A stretch of DNA of 64,000 bases from Charina bottae (GCA_023362775.1 JALMGJ010000016.1:3332001-3396000); one strand, 5' to 3'. Counted from the first letter of the stretch, positions 46,796 to 58,272 are shown. Notes: generated from the sequence alone by a model not told the origin. A program made the numbers and translations.

Positions 46796-47285
46796 GGTCA
46801 TCTTGGTACTTCTAAAGAAAGAGCTGAAAGGGACATTTCAGTGTTTTAACCAGTCATAATGTTGTTACTCCATAAATTAATATCAGCTTCATGAGCTTAA
46901 AAAAAAAAAGTGGTAACTTTTGCATACATCATTGAAAGCAGATTTTGGTTTGACAAGCTCTTTTAAATGCTGATCCAGTAACACTTTGCTATTTCAACCC
47001 ATTTATTAAAACACTAGACTAAAAGCAGCATATGGCATTCCATCACCTCAGAAGAATCACTGAGGAAATCTAGTCTGTTAACACTATTGCTTCGTGCTAT
47101 CATTTCTCCTAAGTCAACATTCAACCCACAGGAAAAGCCCCAGGCTTAAGATTGTATAGAAAACACACAATGGATTAAACAAAGGGAGTTCTATGAAAGC
47201 AGTTTAGAAAGCAAAATATCAACCAGTTATCACCATTGGTGGCATTCCACTGAATAATAATAATTGTACCATATGGTACAATATG
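46796..47285. other. Unannotated stretch
   Basis: No gene or element recognised. Confidence 0.5.
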
Positions 47286-47714
47286 AGGAGGGGGCGCAAT
47301 GGCTCAGTGGTTAAGATGCCAAGCTTGTCGATTGGAAGGTCGGTGGTTCGAGACCCAAGCGCCGCGTGATGTAGTGAGCTCCTGCACTCACCCAAGCTCT
47401 TGCCGACCTAGCAATTCGAAAGCATGCAAATGCAAGTAGATTAATAGGTACCACTTTGGTGGGACGGTAACAGCATTCCGTGTGCATCATGCCGGCCACA
47501 TGACCGCGGAAGTGTCTTCGGACAGTGCTGGCTCTTCAGCTAAGAAACAGAGATGAGCACTGCCCCCTAGAGTTGGACACGACTGTGCAGGGGAAAACCT
47601 TTACCTTTACCTTTACCTTTACCTTTACCTTTACCTTTACCTTTACCTTTACCTTTACCTTTACCTTTACCTTTACCTTTACCTTTACCTTTACCTTTAC
47701 CTTTACCTTTACCT
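47286..47714 (+). mobile_element. Sauria-type tRNA-derived SINE, copy 3, long tail
   Basis: Plus orientation: tRNA-like head with 'tggctcagtggttaagatg' (box A) and 'ggtggttcgagacc' (box B), then body, BovB-like end 'agagttggacacgactg', and an ACCTTT array at 47597-47714 of about 19-20 units. No clear target duplication was found. The array is far longer than in the other three copies here. Confidence 0.9.
47597..47714 (+). repeat. (ACCTTT)n array
   Basis: About 118 bp of unbroken acctttacc... hexamers forming the tail of SINE copy 3. ORFs reading TFTFTF across it are artefacts. Confidence 0.97.
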
Positions 47715-49492
47715 ACAATTATTATATAATGTGTTCATCTGTGGTTTGAGTGTGAATGTGTACAGTTCTCATTATCAGTACTTCTTAGGAAAGTTTAATC
47801 TTGTTTTTCTTTGTATTAGTGTTTGTTTCTATTTCCAAATGTGGAGGAGAGAGAAGTTCAGATACAGCCAAGAAAGATGATGGAGGAAAGCTTATACAAT
47901 ATATTGAGAGATTATAGATAAAACTGTCTGAGATTGTTAGAGCTGGGTAACCACCAGAAAATAAAATTTGTGATTTTTCTCTGAGGGGAAGGCACAGGCA
48001 ACGATAGCTGACCACAAAAGTTCATATTTATTGTATAATTCTCCCCTTTCACGCCCAATGTAGCTGGGGGCATTTTAAAGACCCAAATAATCTTGTACAC
48101 AATTAATGTGGTTTCTGATTTCCCATTCCAATAACATTTGGGTAACTGAATTATAGACTGGTGTTCTATTGTGCCAGATGTTAAAGGTGTCATTGTGATG
48201 GATTTATTGGAGACAGCCAACAAATGCAAGATACTTTTATGCCTGCCAGAAGAGGCAATTGATCTGTGCAGTGGTGCAGCTAGAGTCCCACAGCCAGTAG
48301 CTTCTCCAAATAACCACCCAGAGAGCATCAGAAGATGGGAAAAGAACCAAGGAAACTTGGCATCATCACCTGGGCTGGCAGGAGTATGTCAGAGCTGATT
48401 CCTGTCCCTGTAGTATCCTTTGTATTCGTTTTGTTTTAAAATATCTTCTACTATTCATGATAGGAATGAACATAGGAATGTACATGGCCAAAGGTGCTCA
48501 TTTTATTATTTTCCTGTTTTAAAATGATTTAACCTTTTCTTCAGCCAAGGAGCAAACTCTTAATTTGCTCCTCTGGTCATGGTGTTCCTATGATTTAAGG
48601 GAGATTAAATAAATTAATTTAAAAAAGTGTACTTGTGAGGAAGATGATTTTCAATTATAGGTAGCAGACTGCTAGTTTTCTGCAAAATAATTTGATTTAT
48701 TGAGAAGAAAGCAATGGGTTTACAAGAATTCTAGCAATCTCCCATCTACAGTATAACCAATATATCCCAAAGTACCTTTTGGCAGACACTTTGCTTTCTT
48801 TTTAACTTCCCTTCCATAAGCTGGTGAAAGGGCAGGTCTTTTCATGGATAATGAAGGAACTTGTAGATTGCTGCTGAATCTTTGTCAGTCTGGGAACCAA
48901 CCTTTATATTAAGATTGCACTACTAAAATTTGGTAATAAATAACCAAAAGGCACATTTGTTTGTTATTTAATTGAAGTGTCTTCCAATTTTTTATATCGA
49001 GAATCAGCTTTTAGTGAGATGATGATCATAGATGGTAACTCCTGTATTTTTATTATAGCCTACCTATATTATTTAAAATTATACATGAGTTTGGCTGGTT
49101 GGTTAAAAAGAAAACCAATTCAGAAGAGAAATATATCTCCTTCTGCCCAAATAAGAGATGTTGGAAGCTTGCTCCTAAAGCTCTGATTAGGTGAATGACA
49201 GCTCCTAGTGTGCTGAGCCTTTAGGGATTAGATCTTTAAGCCATAATTATAAGTGAGAGATTGTTGCATGATGATAAAGCTATAATGGGATGCATTGAAG
49301 TTTACAGAGAGCTATCGTGCCATATTGACACCAAGTTACATTGCTGCCAATTATTCTGATAGATGGGGTGGGGGGGAAAAGTGTTTTGTCTAACCAGCAA
49401 ATATAATTAAAAACATGAACAAACAAATGTGGTATCACCTCCCTAGTTATTGTGGCAAGAAGATGGATCATTAATATGGTATTTTTTACTGA
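47715..49492. other. Unannotated stretch
   Basis: No gene or repeat was recognised; ORFs under 140 codons without a family signature. Confidence 0.5.
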
Positions 49493-49507
49493 AGAACCAT
49501 CATTATT

Positions 49508-49593
49508 TTATTTTGTATTTCTATTTCTTTTTCTATTGCTAACTTTTAACTATGTATTGTAAAATTCTAATAAAAAATTATCACACAAAAAAA
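49508..49593 (+). mobile_element. 86-bp poly(A) LINE-type insertion (L1-like)
   Basis: Ends in 'ctaataaaaaattatcac' and A8. It is flanked by the exact 15-bp repeat agaaccatcattatt at 49493-49507 and 49594-49608. The end resembles that of the 41889-42196 insertion, so both may be the same family. Confidence 0.7.
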
Positions 49594-49608
49594 AGAACCA
49601 TCATTATT

Positions 49609-49992
49609 CAGGTGAGGGGTTGGAAACGTCCATCCTACATGTCATGGGGCCAGGTTATCTGAGGGACCACCTCTCCCTGATTACATCTGCCTGTCCCACC
49701 AGATCCAGCAGAAAGGGCAGGTTACGGGTCCTGTCGGCTAGGGAGCTACATTTGGTGGTCCTAGGCAGTGGGCCTTTTCTGCCATAGTGCCTGCTTCATG
49801 GAACATCCTCCCCTCCGAAGTGAGCCTGGCTCCATCTCTGTTGAGTTTCCAGAAGCCCCTCAAAACCTGGCTGTGAATAATAATAATTGTTTTGTACATT
49901 TTAATTGTTTTTAACTTTGTTGTATGCTGCCCAGAGTCACTTGTTTGTGTGATGTTGGGGCCATACAAATTTGACAAATAAATAAACTAAAC
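49609..49992 (+). mobile_element. L2-type LINE 3' fragment
   Basis: Frame pieces read like the L2 C-terminus ('RDHLSLITSACPT'-like start, then 'WNILPSEVSLAPS', 'LKTWL'), followed by 'tgctgcccagagtcac' and 'acaaataaataaact'. 5'-truncated; lies directly after the 86-bp insertion target site. Confidence 0.75.
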
Positions 49993-50151
49993 TGGCATGG
50001 AGAGTTTGGAGAGTCACAAGCTCACTAGTTTAGGATGCACTTTACCTAGCTTTTCACATATTGCTAGGAAAGACGATTAACCATTCAAAAATGGGAAAGA
50101 AACATAGTTTTGCTACCCAGTTTGGTATATATAAACTAGTAACAATAATTT

Positions 50152-50240
50152 GAGAGCCAGTTTGGTGTGGTGGTTAAGCCATCAGGCTAGAAACTGGGAG
50201 ACCATGAGTTCTAGTCCTGCCATAGGCACGAAGCGAATGA
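50152..50240 (+). repeat. CORE-SINE head fragment
   Basis: 'gagagccagtttggtgtgg' then 'ggttaagccatcaggctag' and 'gagttctagtcctgcc' match the tRNA-like head of the SINE at 29573-29815. The CORE and tail are missing. Confidence 0.65.
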
Positions 50241-51049
50241 ATATATTGAAGAAAAACAAGGGCAGGACAAGGAGAAAAAATGACAAAATGTATATTGTGA
50301 CTCCATGATACAAACCATGTGACTTACATACTAGGGTTTAACGTAAGAATGCAAGTACCAAAGGCTGGGGTTTGCAATGTGTCATCACAGTGCATGTTTT
50401 ATTATATTTATTTAGTGATCAGCTTTGATATCAGTGTTAGTAGTCTCCTTGAATTCCCATAAATCAATTTAATTACAAAGGAAAACAGCATTTCAGAAGT
50501 TCTCCCATGACCTTTTTTTTATAAGGATCTAGAAACAAGTAGGATAGGAAGTCTGCATAATGATGGAAAGAAGTATAAGAGGAAAAAAAAAAATCCAGAT
50601 CACTCCCACCCTCTTGCAACTCAACAAGAAGCTCAAAATCATCATCAGAAGAAATTCATAAGAAATTCTAAATAACCCTGAAAAGAAGAAAAGGAGCATC
50701 TTTTACAATGACAGAAAATGTTGGGGAGATTAAGAGACATACTTGGCACTGCATTCATTATTTCAATCATAGTGAGTTCCATATTGTTCCATAAGTTTCA
50801 TTTCAGGCAAATGCCCATAAATCTGTATTAGGTATGTTACTAATAGCATAATAATAATGACTGGGAGTTGTGTTTCTTTCCCTTCCTTATGTAGCTCAAC
50901 TATAATTCCTGATAAGAGACAAAGCAGGACTGGATATCCTCTGAAAACATTTTGTCCCCAGAGCAAGCCGGGTTCAGGTCTAAACATTCAACCATCCTCC
51001 CAACCAACCAAATGTACCATCCTACAGTACATCACTTAGCTGAGAAATA
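50241..51049. other. Unannotated stretch
   Basis: No gene or element recognised. Confidence 0.5.
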
Positions 51050-51055
51050 TTACAG

Positions 51056-51737
51056 TCAACCCAAAGGTACCCTCTATGTAGCCTTAGATAGACTTGAGGG
51101 CAGCCTTTGATTCTATTCCACAAGAATTACTGGAGCAAATTAGTCACTACAACTATAGACTGCAGTCTTCTTAGGCTAATAATGTTGTTACACCAAGGCA
51201 CAACCACTCAAGTAAAAGGTAATATCCTTGGTGATTTAACTGAACCCATTTCACTAGCAAAGGTGTAAAGCAAGGCTGTATCCTTACCCCACTATTATTC
51301 AATGTTTATATTAACAATACTGTTGAGATGTTTGCTAAGCCAGAATTCCATCCTCCTTCCCTTGCCCACTGCCCCATCTCTATTCTCCTTTATGCTGATG
51401 ATACAGCCATACTGTCTGTAACTCAAGTAGGCCTCCAAAGATGCCTTAAAGCTCTATCACTTTACTGGTCTAGAAAACACCTCAAAATAAATTACTCCAA
51501 AACCAAAGTCCTGGTATTTTCTAGGAAACACTTTGAGACCCAATTAGTTGGACAATTAATGGCAAACTCATCGAGCAGGTAAAATCCTTTAAATATCTAG
51601 GTCTCTTTTTTTCAATCTTCTACCTGCTGGTCTACTCAAAGAAGAGAGCTTCTAGTAAAAGCTCTAAAAGCATCCCTAGCAATTACTAAATTTGCAGTTC
51701 AATTTGCTAACATTTATGTCATAGTAGTGATTAAACT
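51056..51737 (+). pseudogene. LINE reverse transcriptase remnant
   Basis: Readable blocks: 'YVALD' and 'AAFDSIPQELLEQI' (near 51080-51140), 'KGVKQGCILTPLLFNVYI' (51262-51315) and 'ISILLYADDTAILSVTQV' (51385-51430, YADD kept), then 'INYSKTKVLVFSRK' and 'VKSFKYLGLF'. The only long open stretch is 51328-51582 (84 codons). Frame breaks before and after make it inactive. Confidence 0.85.
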
Positions 51738-52075
51738 CCTAGGGGTGTGGTGGCTCAGCAGGTAATATGCCAGGCTTGTCGATAGGAAGATCGCAAGTTT
51801 GGAGGTTCGAATCCCTAGTCCTGCATGATGGAGTGAGCTCCTACACTAGCCCCAGCTCTTGCCAACCTAGCAATTCGAAAGCATGCAAATGCAAGTAGAT
51901 TAATAGGTACCACTTCGGTGAGTAGGTAACAGCATTCCACATGCGTCATGCCGGCCACATGACCATGGAAGCATCTTCAGACAATGCTGGCTCTTCGGCT
52001 AACAAACGGAGATGAGCACCGGCCCCTAGAGTTGGACACAACTGCACAAATGTGCAGGGGGAACCTTTACCTTTT
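51738..52075 (+). mobile_element. Sauria-type tRNA-derived SINE, copy 4, in a LINE
   Basis: Head with 'tggctcagcaggtaatatg' and box B 'ggttcgaatcc', body, BovB-like end 'agagttggacacaactg' and a short tail 'aacctttacctttt'. The 13-bp flanks tagtgattaaact (51725-51737) and tagcgattaaatt (52076-52088) differ at two bases and fit an aged target duplication. Removing the SINE rejoins the LINE reading ('VIKLF'). Confidence 0.9.
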
Positions 52076-52088
52076 TAGCGATTAAATT

Positions 52089-52870
52089 ATTTTGATGCTA
52101 TATGGTGCTCAGTTGTGTATTTATAAGGAGTCTCCTTATTTAGAAGCAATCCAATCAAAATTCTTGAAAATCTTACTTCAGAATTTCAAAATTCTTGAAA
52201 ATCTTACTTCAAGTTCCTTATTCAACTTCCAATACCCTAACCTGACTAGTATTAGGCTGTATTATTTCTATATTATTTCTCAGCTAAGACTTTGTTTTCT
52301 TAGATTCTGGCTGAAGCAAATCTACTGGGGAACTTCCTTAGTTCATCTCACCTTGCTGGATAGGTTCTCTTCCAACCTTAAAAGACAAATTAATGATGAT
52401 TTGGCATATTTTAGTCTTACCTTGTCAGCATTACCTGCTTTGGGACTTGATAAAACCCTGGCTGAACTAAAGCAGAGCCAAATTCTCTCATCCCTTTTAT
52501 AGCACAGCTGCTCATCCTCCCTAGTCTGTTCCTAGATACTTCTACAGCATCTTATATGTTCCTCATAGGAGACTATTTGCTTTGGCCTGAATTGGGACGC
52601 TATCTATTAGGGCAACAACTGGTAGATAGATAAGCATTCCATATGAAAGCCAAACTTGTTTCTGTTCAGTCTCAGGTAGAATCTAAATCACATGTGCTAT
52701 TAAAATGTCCATTGTACACGCAACGGTGATCAGATTTAATATTTCTAATTCTCAATAACTCTAATTGCCATTGTGACCAGGAGGCTATTACCCTTCTCCT
52801 GGGTGACCACTCTCCAGAAGCCTCTAAGAAGGTTGGAAAATTCTTATAAATAGCTATAGCTGTTAGAAAC
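52089..52870 (+). pseudogene. LINE post-RT C-terminal remnant
   Basis: The frame 52092-52502 reads 'MLYGAQLCIYKESPYLEA', 'LTSIRLYYFYIISQLRL' and 'LPALGLDKTLAELKQSQI', which is the helical region after the RT. Near 52690-52730 'SHVLLKCPLYTQR' is probably the remains of the closing Cys/His motif. A short segment 'attcttgaaaatcttactt' is repeated in tandem at about 52159-52209. Confidence 0.7.
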
Positions 52871-53022
52871 TGTCTGGTTCTTCCCTCATGCTATAAACTG
52901 TTAGCTGGTAACTGCTCTAGGATTTTCTTGCAATTCTAAAATAACTTTTATAGTTATTGTATTATATGCTGATCTTTTATTGTGTTTGGTCTTGGACTGT
53001 AAATCAATTTTGATGATAAAAG

Positions 53023-53967
53023 CAGTTTTGAGTGCTTCCCCAAAACAATAAAACTACCATTTGCTCTGCAGAAGTAACAATAGTTATGTAGCTTCAGTTG
53101 TACAAAGCCTTGGAAGCCTCAAAATGCCACTTTTTGTTTTCATTCAATAAGGCAGGCAATTCTTCGGATTTCAATGAAACATGCAGATAATTCTCTCTAA
53201 GTTTTAAATTACTGTGTCAAAGCCTGAAGCACTGGAAATTTCATCTCAGTAATCCATATTTTTGTTTTGTTTTGGTGCATCAAAGTGTAATGCTAAGGAA
53301 TTTTGATATTACCATTTTAGTTAGTTTCCATAGATACAGACAATAAGACTGGCATGCTAAGGTAAATATTGTATTACCCTGTAAAAGCAATGCAACAGAA
53401 ATCTGTAACAAGAATATATCTTAAAGATTTAAAATGGGGAGAAAACGAAACAAAGATCTGATAGGGCTAAACAATGTTACCCTTGCAAAGGTATGATCAT
53501 AGTCTCATGCAGACCAAAATAATATGATGAAGCATGATTAGACACTTTATTGGAAGGATCTGCTAACAAACGTGCTACAGCTTTGGTCAGTTCCCCCTTT
53601 GTCCCCTACTTCTGGATGCCGAGTCTAGCTGTAAGCAAATGCTTCTTAAGAAGTCTGCACAGGTACAATTGGTGGGAAAGGAAAGAATTTAATGTGCTCA
53701 TCTGTTTTCTTTGAAAATGCTTCTTATCCTCTTCTGATGAGAGAATTGAGGTCATAAGTCCATATTTTCCTGATAACATGACTACTTGGTAATTATTGAA
53801 AGAAGATTATGACTTACATATTAGAACTCAATATTGTAGATGGGCTGAACATCTGGGCCCCACATGCTCAGGAACAGAGCAAATAACCATCTGAGGAGTA
53901 CAGATAAAGGGGGAATATGGCAACCAGAAACAGCTGAATATTAATTTCTGGTGTTTCACAAATGAAA
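53023..53967. other. Unannotated stretch
   Basis: No gene or element recognised. Confidence 0.5.
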
Positions 53968-54149
53968 TACAGATAGTCCTCACTTACCAACAGTAATTGG
54001 GACCAGGAACTCTGTCGCTAAGCAATGCAGTCATAAAGTATGATGTCACATGATCACACCGACATAACAGCAGTTCCGGCAGTCCCAGTTGCTATTGTTA
54101 GGTGAATCCCATGTGGTTGCAGTGTCCCACGGTCACGTGATTGCCATTT

Positions 54150-54591
54150 ACATCCATTCGTCCAATTATATCCACCCAATTACATCCACCTGTCCCATCA
54201 GGTCTGGTGGGGGGCATGTTGTGGGTCCCATCAGCCAAGGAGCTTTGTTTGGCAGGGCCCAGAAGGAGATCCTTTTCTGCCATGGCACCTGCCCTTTGGA
54301 ACATCATTCCCCCTGACATGAGGTTGGCCCCAACCTTGTTGGCCTTCCAGAAGGCCCTTAAAACTTGGCTTTGCCTTGAGACCTGGTGATCCCATGAAAG
54401 CATAGAGCCCATTAAATGGCTGATATAAATTTGATTGCATTCTTCCCTGTCTTTTGTTAATATAGTTTTTAATTGTTTTCACTGTTTTTAATGGATAAAT
54501 TATATTGATTGTTTAGTTTTGTTTTAATTGTGTATGCTGCCCAGAGTCATATGCAAGTGAGATGAGCGGCTATATAAATTCAATAAATAAA
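54150..54591 (+). mobile_element. L2-type LINE 3' fragment inside MITE
   Basis: Encodes the L2 C-terminus: 'ALWNIIPPDMRLAPTLLA' and 'FQKALKTWLCLETW' (54290-54390), then 3' UTR with 'tgctgcccagagtcat', 'gatgagcggctatataaat' and (AATA)n. 5'-truncated. Confidence 0.85.
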
Positions 54592-54649
54592 TTTGCTACC
54601 TCCTGCCAGCTTCCCCATTGACTTTGCTTGTTGGAAGCTGTAATGGCAA

Positions 54650-55450
54650 CCTGCGGAAGACCTTTGTATTTCGAGGAGTTAGGTGGCATGTTTTGATTTT
54701 TCTTCCCCCACACCTAGGAGATTAGAGTTTATTTTGAGTTATACTGATGTTTAATTAGCTTGTTTTTGTTGCTGTATGGCATGAGAGGGGGAGAGAAGAA
54801 GAAGCATATGCTCCAACAGCCCTTCAGAACATATCTCTGTGGGAAGAGGGGGGAGAGAAAGTCTCCAGCTTGTTAAAGTTTAAGCATAGGTTCACTCCTC
54901 CAGCCACTCTTTTAGCTGCTTGGAATGGGGGGAATGATAAGAGATTGTTTTGCTTAGACACTGGCTTATCTGATGGGTTCCCATGTTATTGGACTGATGT
55001 CATGGACAGGTGGCCCAGCCCCCAAAGGAATCCCAGTCAAGGTCAGTCTAGGCTTGGTCACGGGGTATGAAGGCTTTTTTTGATAAAAAGCCTGCGTAGT
55101 GCCTTTGGAATTGTGGGAACTTTGAGGCAGGCTCAGGACACTGGGTACTGTGGGACTCAACAGCCATTCCTTTTGGAGTTATTCTCTGCTATCTTAGCCA
55201 AGTTCCTGGTAGCAACAAGAGAATAAAGGTATCACCTTGTTTGGTATGTATGTATGCATTTCTTTTTATATGCTATGCTTGTTATGCTCTTTGTAATTTA
55301 GTTAAATTGTGCTTTTGTCTAATTTGGTTTGTTTATAATAAAGCTTTAAGTTTCTTTATCCACTGGCATGCTTATTATCATTGGATCAAAAATGAACCAA
55401 TTGCCCTAGCCCCTGATCAAGGCGTGGACTCTTGGCAATTCAGAAGCCAG
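54650..55450 (+). mobile_element. LTR-like insertion inside MITE (uncertain)
   Basis: About 800 bp that interrupts the MITE. Two polyadenylation signals (aataaa at about 55214 and 55338) and a T-rich downstream part look like an LTR R-U5. I found no clean target duplication, so its nature and edges are uncertain. Confidence 0.4.
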
Positions 55451-55660
55451 CAGTGAAGGTAACAAATGGTGATCACATGACCACAAGACACTGTGACATT
55501 GTAATTGCAAGCCAGTTGCCAAGCACCCAAATCTTGATCACATGACTGCAGGAATGCTGTGACAGCCACAAATTCAAGGACCCATCGTAAGTACCCCTCA
55601 TTGGCACCATAACTTAGAATGGTCACTGAATAAGTGGATGTTAAATGAGGACTACCTGTA

Positions 55661-56522
55661 ATGCGCATGGTCTTCTGAAGATGGATGGACAATATGACCA
55701 TTAAATCCAGAATTTTTGTTTACCTAATTGCATTATGGTTAGCATTTTTCCTCTTCTATAGTTATTAGTCTAAGGAATTTCTCTGGGTATGACTGAGCTG
55801 ATGGAAAGGCACCTATGACCTGAGGTTGAATGCTACAATGACCACAGGAGTACAGAAGCTGTTTACATATAAATGGGATCTAGTACAAATAGTAACCTAG
55901 TTGTTTCCCATGCCATATTTGCCTCACTCTGGGAGCCAATACAAATATTGTAGATCATAATCTATAAGGACTTCTTCCCACTTCATCATCGGTAACAACA
56001 TCCCTTCCAACATAATTGTGACCACAAATATGTCATCCTTGCAATAGAACTTTCTACAGAATAATTGATAACAAGTGAAATAACAATGCCATGTGTACTT
56101 GAGAGTATTCCATAAGACTTGTCAGCATTATCCTCATGCTGCAGATGGGAAGAGAGAGATAAGGCTGAAAGAAAATGGCTTGCCCCCAGCAATTTAGTAA
56201 GTTGAAATCACAGATTAAATTCCTTAATTCACAGGGGGCACCTAATTGTCATTTGTATTGTTGATAATTTTAAGGAAATGGAGGATTCTGTTTAGAGTGG
56301 CTCCCTCAGGCACCAAAATTTCATGGGCCATTCTGTCACACATTACAAAGAAATAGAGGGGGTTACAGAATATTAAGAAGGTCTTGGAAAATAGATTTAA
56401 TCAGCAATGCTTTGAGAAAGAGTATTTTATTACAATCTATGTTGGAGCTGCATTTTCAGAGGGTATCAAGTTTCTGATCTTTGAGCAATTCCATTTTATC
56501 TTTTTAAATATCTTTTCATATT
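55661..56522. other. Unannotated stretch
   Basis: No gene or element recognised. Confidence 0.5.
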
Positions 56523-56535
56523 AATTCCAGTTATG

Positions 56536-56713
56536 GCTGTTGTGGGTCTTCCGGGCTGTGTGGCCGTGTTCTGGAATTTGTGGTTCCTAACGTTTCGCCA
56601 GCATCTGTGGCCAGCATCTTCAGAGGGCAGGAGCACAGATAGAAGCAAAATCTCTGTGCCCAGGTAGAGTGGCAATGTTCTATTTATAGAGCTAAATTAT
56701 AGGAGATTAGGTG
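56536..56713 (-). repeat. Penelope-like left arm (pLTR)
   Basis: 178 nt, inverse of 58095-58272. It lies downstream of the RT frame in the same sense as that frame. It carries the hammerhead-like core at 56593-56623. Confidence 0.93.
56593..56623 (-). ncRNA. Hammerhead-ribozyme-like core, left arm
   Basis: The minus strand reads CTGAAGA, a short stem-loop segment (gcca and tggc can pair) and then GAAA. Hammerhead ribozymes have been described in Penelope-like element LTRs. Stem I and III limits and activity are not settled by eye. Confidence 0.5.
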
Positions 56714-58097
56714 GGGTTTTTTCTTGTGTTGAAATGTTAACGAGTGGCTGATGAGCGTGATTAGCATGTTCATTGTGAGAAGTATTCCCATGTCCTGGTG
56801 TTTGGACTGAGTTCGTTGACCTTTTGCAGGCTGTGTTTTTCAGGACTGGTAGCCAGGTTTTGCTAATTTTTAAACTTTCTTCTTTTTTATTGTAACTGTG
56901 CTGGTGTTTGTGAATTTCAATGGCTTCTCTGTATAATCTGGTGTAGTGGCTTTTGGTGTTGTCCAGTATTTCTGTGTTTTCAAATAGGATTTTGTGTCCC
57001 GTTTGCTTGAGAGCATGTTCAGCTACTGAAGATTTTTCCGGTTGCTGTAGTCTGCAGTGTCTTTCATGTTCTTTTATCCTGGTGTGAATGCTTCGTTTTG
57101 TGGTTCCGATGTATACTTGTCCACAGCTGCATGGTATGCGGTATACTCCTGCAGCGGTGCGGGGGTCCCTTTTGTCTTTTGCTGATTTTAGCATTTGTTG
57201 TATTTTTCTGGTGGGTCTGAAGACTATTTGAAAGTTGTGTTTTTCCATCAGTTTTCCCATGCGGTCAGTGACTCCTTTGATGTAGGGCAGGAATACTTTG
57301 TTTGTGGGGGGCTGTTTTTCTTCAGTTGGATGTTGTTTTCTTGGTTTGATGGCTCTTTTTATTTCATTCTTGGAATAGCCATTTGCCTGTAGGACCCAAT
57401 TCAGATGGTTAAGTTCATTGTTGAGAAATTGGGTTTCACAGTTTCGATTAGCACGATCCACCAAGGTTTTGATCATGCCTCTCTTTTGTTGTGGGTGGTG
57501 ATTGGAATTTTTGTGTAGATATCGGTCTGTATGGGTGGGTTTTCTGTATACTTTGTGTCCTAGTTTGAGGTCCGGATTGCGTATGACCAGCGTATCTAAA
57601 AATGGAAGTTTGCCATCAGTTTCTTTTTCCATGGTGAATTGTATATTGGGGTGGATGCCATTTAGGTGGTCCAGAAATTTCTCCAGTTCTTCTTCAGTAT
57701 GACTCCAAATTGCGAAGGTGTCATCCACGAACCGGAACCAGACTGTTTGTGTAATGGGTGCCGATTCCAAAGCCTGTTTTTCAAAGTGTTCCATGTAAAA
57801 GTTTGCTATTACTGGGCTCAGGGGGCTTCCCATGGCAACGCCATCCATCTGTTCGTAGAACTCATTCTCCCATTGAAAGTAACTAGTTGTTAGGCAGTGT
57901 TGAAATAAAGCTGTAATGTGTTCTGGGAAGATTTGCTTGATGAGTGCCAGGGTGTCCCTTACTGGCACCTTGGTAAACAGGGAGACCACGTCAAAGCTGA
58001 CCAGTTTGTCCGTGTGGTTGAGTTTTAGGGTGCTGATTTTGTTGATAAAGTGTCCTGAGTCTTTGATGTGGGATGGAGTCTGTCCGATGTGGGTCAC
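56697..58097 (-). CDS. Penelope-like RT with GIY-YIG endonuclease, 5'-truncated
   Basis: 466 open codons with no internal stop. The frame has no true ATG at its start (first codon GTG in the right arm joint), because the N-terminal third of the usual roughly 750-900-residue protein is missing. RT palm motifs: 'VSFDVVSLFTKVP' at residues 33-45, 'DGVAMGSPLSPVIANFYM' at 85-102, and 'FRFVDDTFAIW' at 121-131 with the catalytic DD at 125-126. 'KLPFLDTLVIR' (163-173) and the basic 'KVYRKPTHTDRYLH' follow. Residues 315-350 form the GIY-YIG nuclease: 'AGVYRIPCSCGQVYIG' then 'KRSIHTRIKEHERHC', with the conserved Arg and His. The protein end ('EKTPPNLL') reads 17 nt into the left arm. It would copy RNA and nick target DNA in the nucleus; as it lacks the RT start it is probably inactive. 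Confidence 0.93.
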   Translation of the reverse strand: MTHIGQTPSHIKDSGHFINKISTLKLNHTDKLVSFDVVSLFTKVPVRDTLALIKQIFPEHITALFQHCLTTSYFQWENEFYEQMDGVAMGSPLSPVIANFYMEHFEKQALESAPITQTVWFRFVDDTFAIWSHTEEELEKFLDHLNGIHPNIQFTMEKETDGKLPFLDTLVIRNPDLKLGHKVYRKPTHTDRYLHKNSNHHPQQKRGMIKTLVDRANRNCETQFLNNELNHLNWVLQANGYSKNEIKRAIKPRKQHPTEEKQPPTNKVFLPYIKGVTDRMGKLMEKHNFQIVFRPTRKIQQMLKSAKDKRDPRTAAGVYRIPCSCGQVYIGTTKRSIHTRIKEHERHCRLQQPEKSSVAEHALKQTGHKILFENTEILDNTKSHYTRLYREAIEIHKHQHSYNKKEESLKISKTWLPVLKNTACKRSTNSVQTPGHGNTSHNEHANHAHQPLVNISTQEKTPPNLL

Positions 58098-58272
58098 CTA
58101 ATCTCCTATAATTTAGCTCTATAAATAGAACATTGCCACTCTACCTGGGCACAGAGATTTTGCTTCTATCTGTGCTCCTGCCCTCTGAAGATGCTGGCCA
58201 CAGATGCTGGCGAAACGTTAGGAACCACAACTTCCAGAACACGGCCATACAGCCCGGAAGACCCACAACAGC
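58095..58272 (+). repeat. Penelope-like right arm (pLTR, inverted)
   Basis: 178 nt, inverse of 56536-56713. It abuts the truncated RT frame directly, which suggests that cDNA synthesis jumped to a second template at this point. Confidence 0.93.
58185..58215 (+). ncRNA. Hammerhead-ribozyme-like core, right arm
   Basis: Identical inverse copy of the core at 56593-56623: CTGAAGA at 58185-58191 and GAAA at 58212-58215. It lies on the strand opposite to the RT frame. Confidence 0.5.

Larger units (their letters stand above)
51050..53022 (+). mobile_element. Non-LTR retrotransposon, clade uncertain, split by a SINE
   Basis: RT and C-terminal sequence on the plus strand, ending near 'ttggtcttggactgtaaat' and 'gatgataaaa'. 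A Sauria-type SINE (51738-52075) interrupts it. RT motifs are readable but frameshifts and stops are common. I cannot place it in a named clade with confidence; it is not L2, BovB or R4 as seen elsewhere in this window. A minus-strand relative may lie at 28500-29570. Confidence 0.75.
53970..55658. mobile_element. TA-target MITE split by two insertions
   Basis: The ends cagatagtcctcactta (left) and the inverse of caggtagtcctcattta (right) are inverted repeats flanked by TA (53968-53969, 55659-55660), as in Tc1/mariner-type MITEs. MITE sequence is seen at about 53970-54145, 54592-54650 and 55452-55658. An L2 piece and an LTR-like piece fill the gaps. No transposase. Confidence 0.7.
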
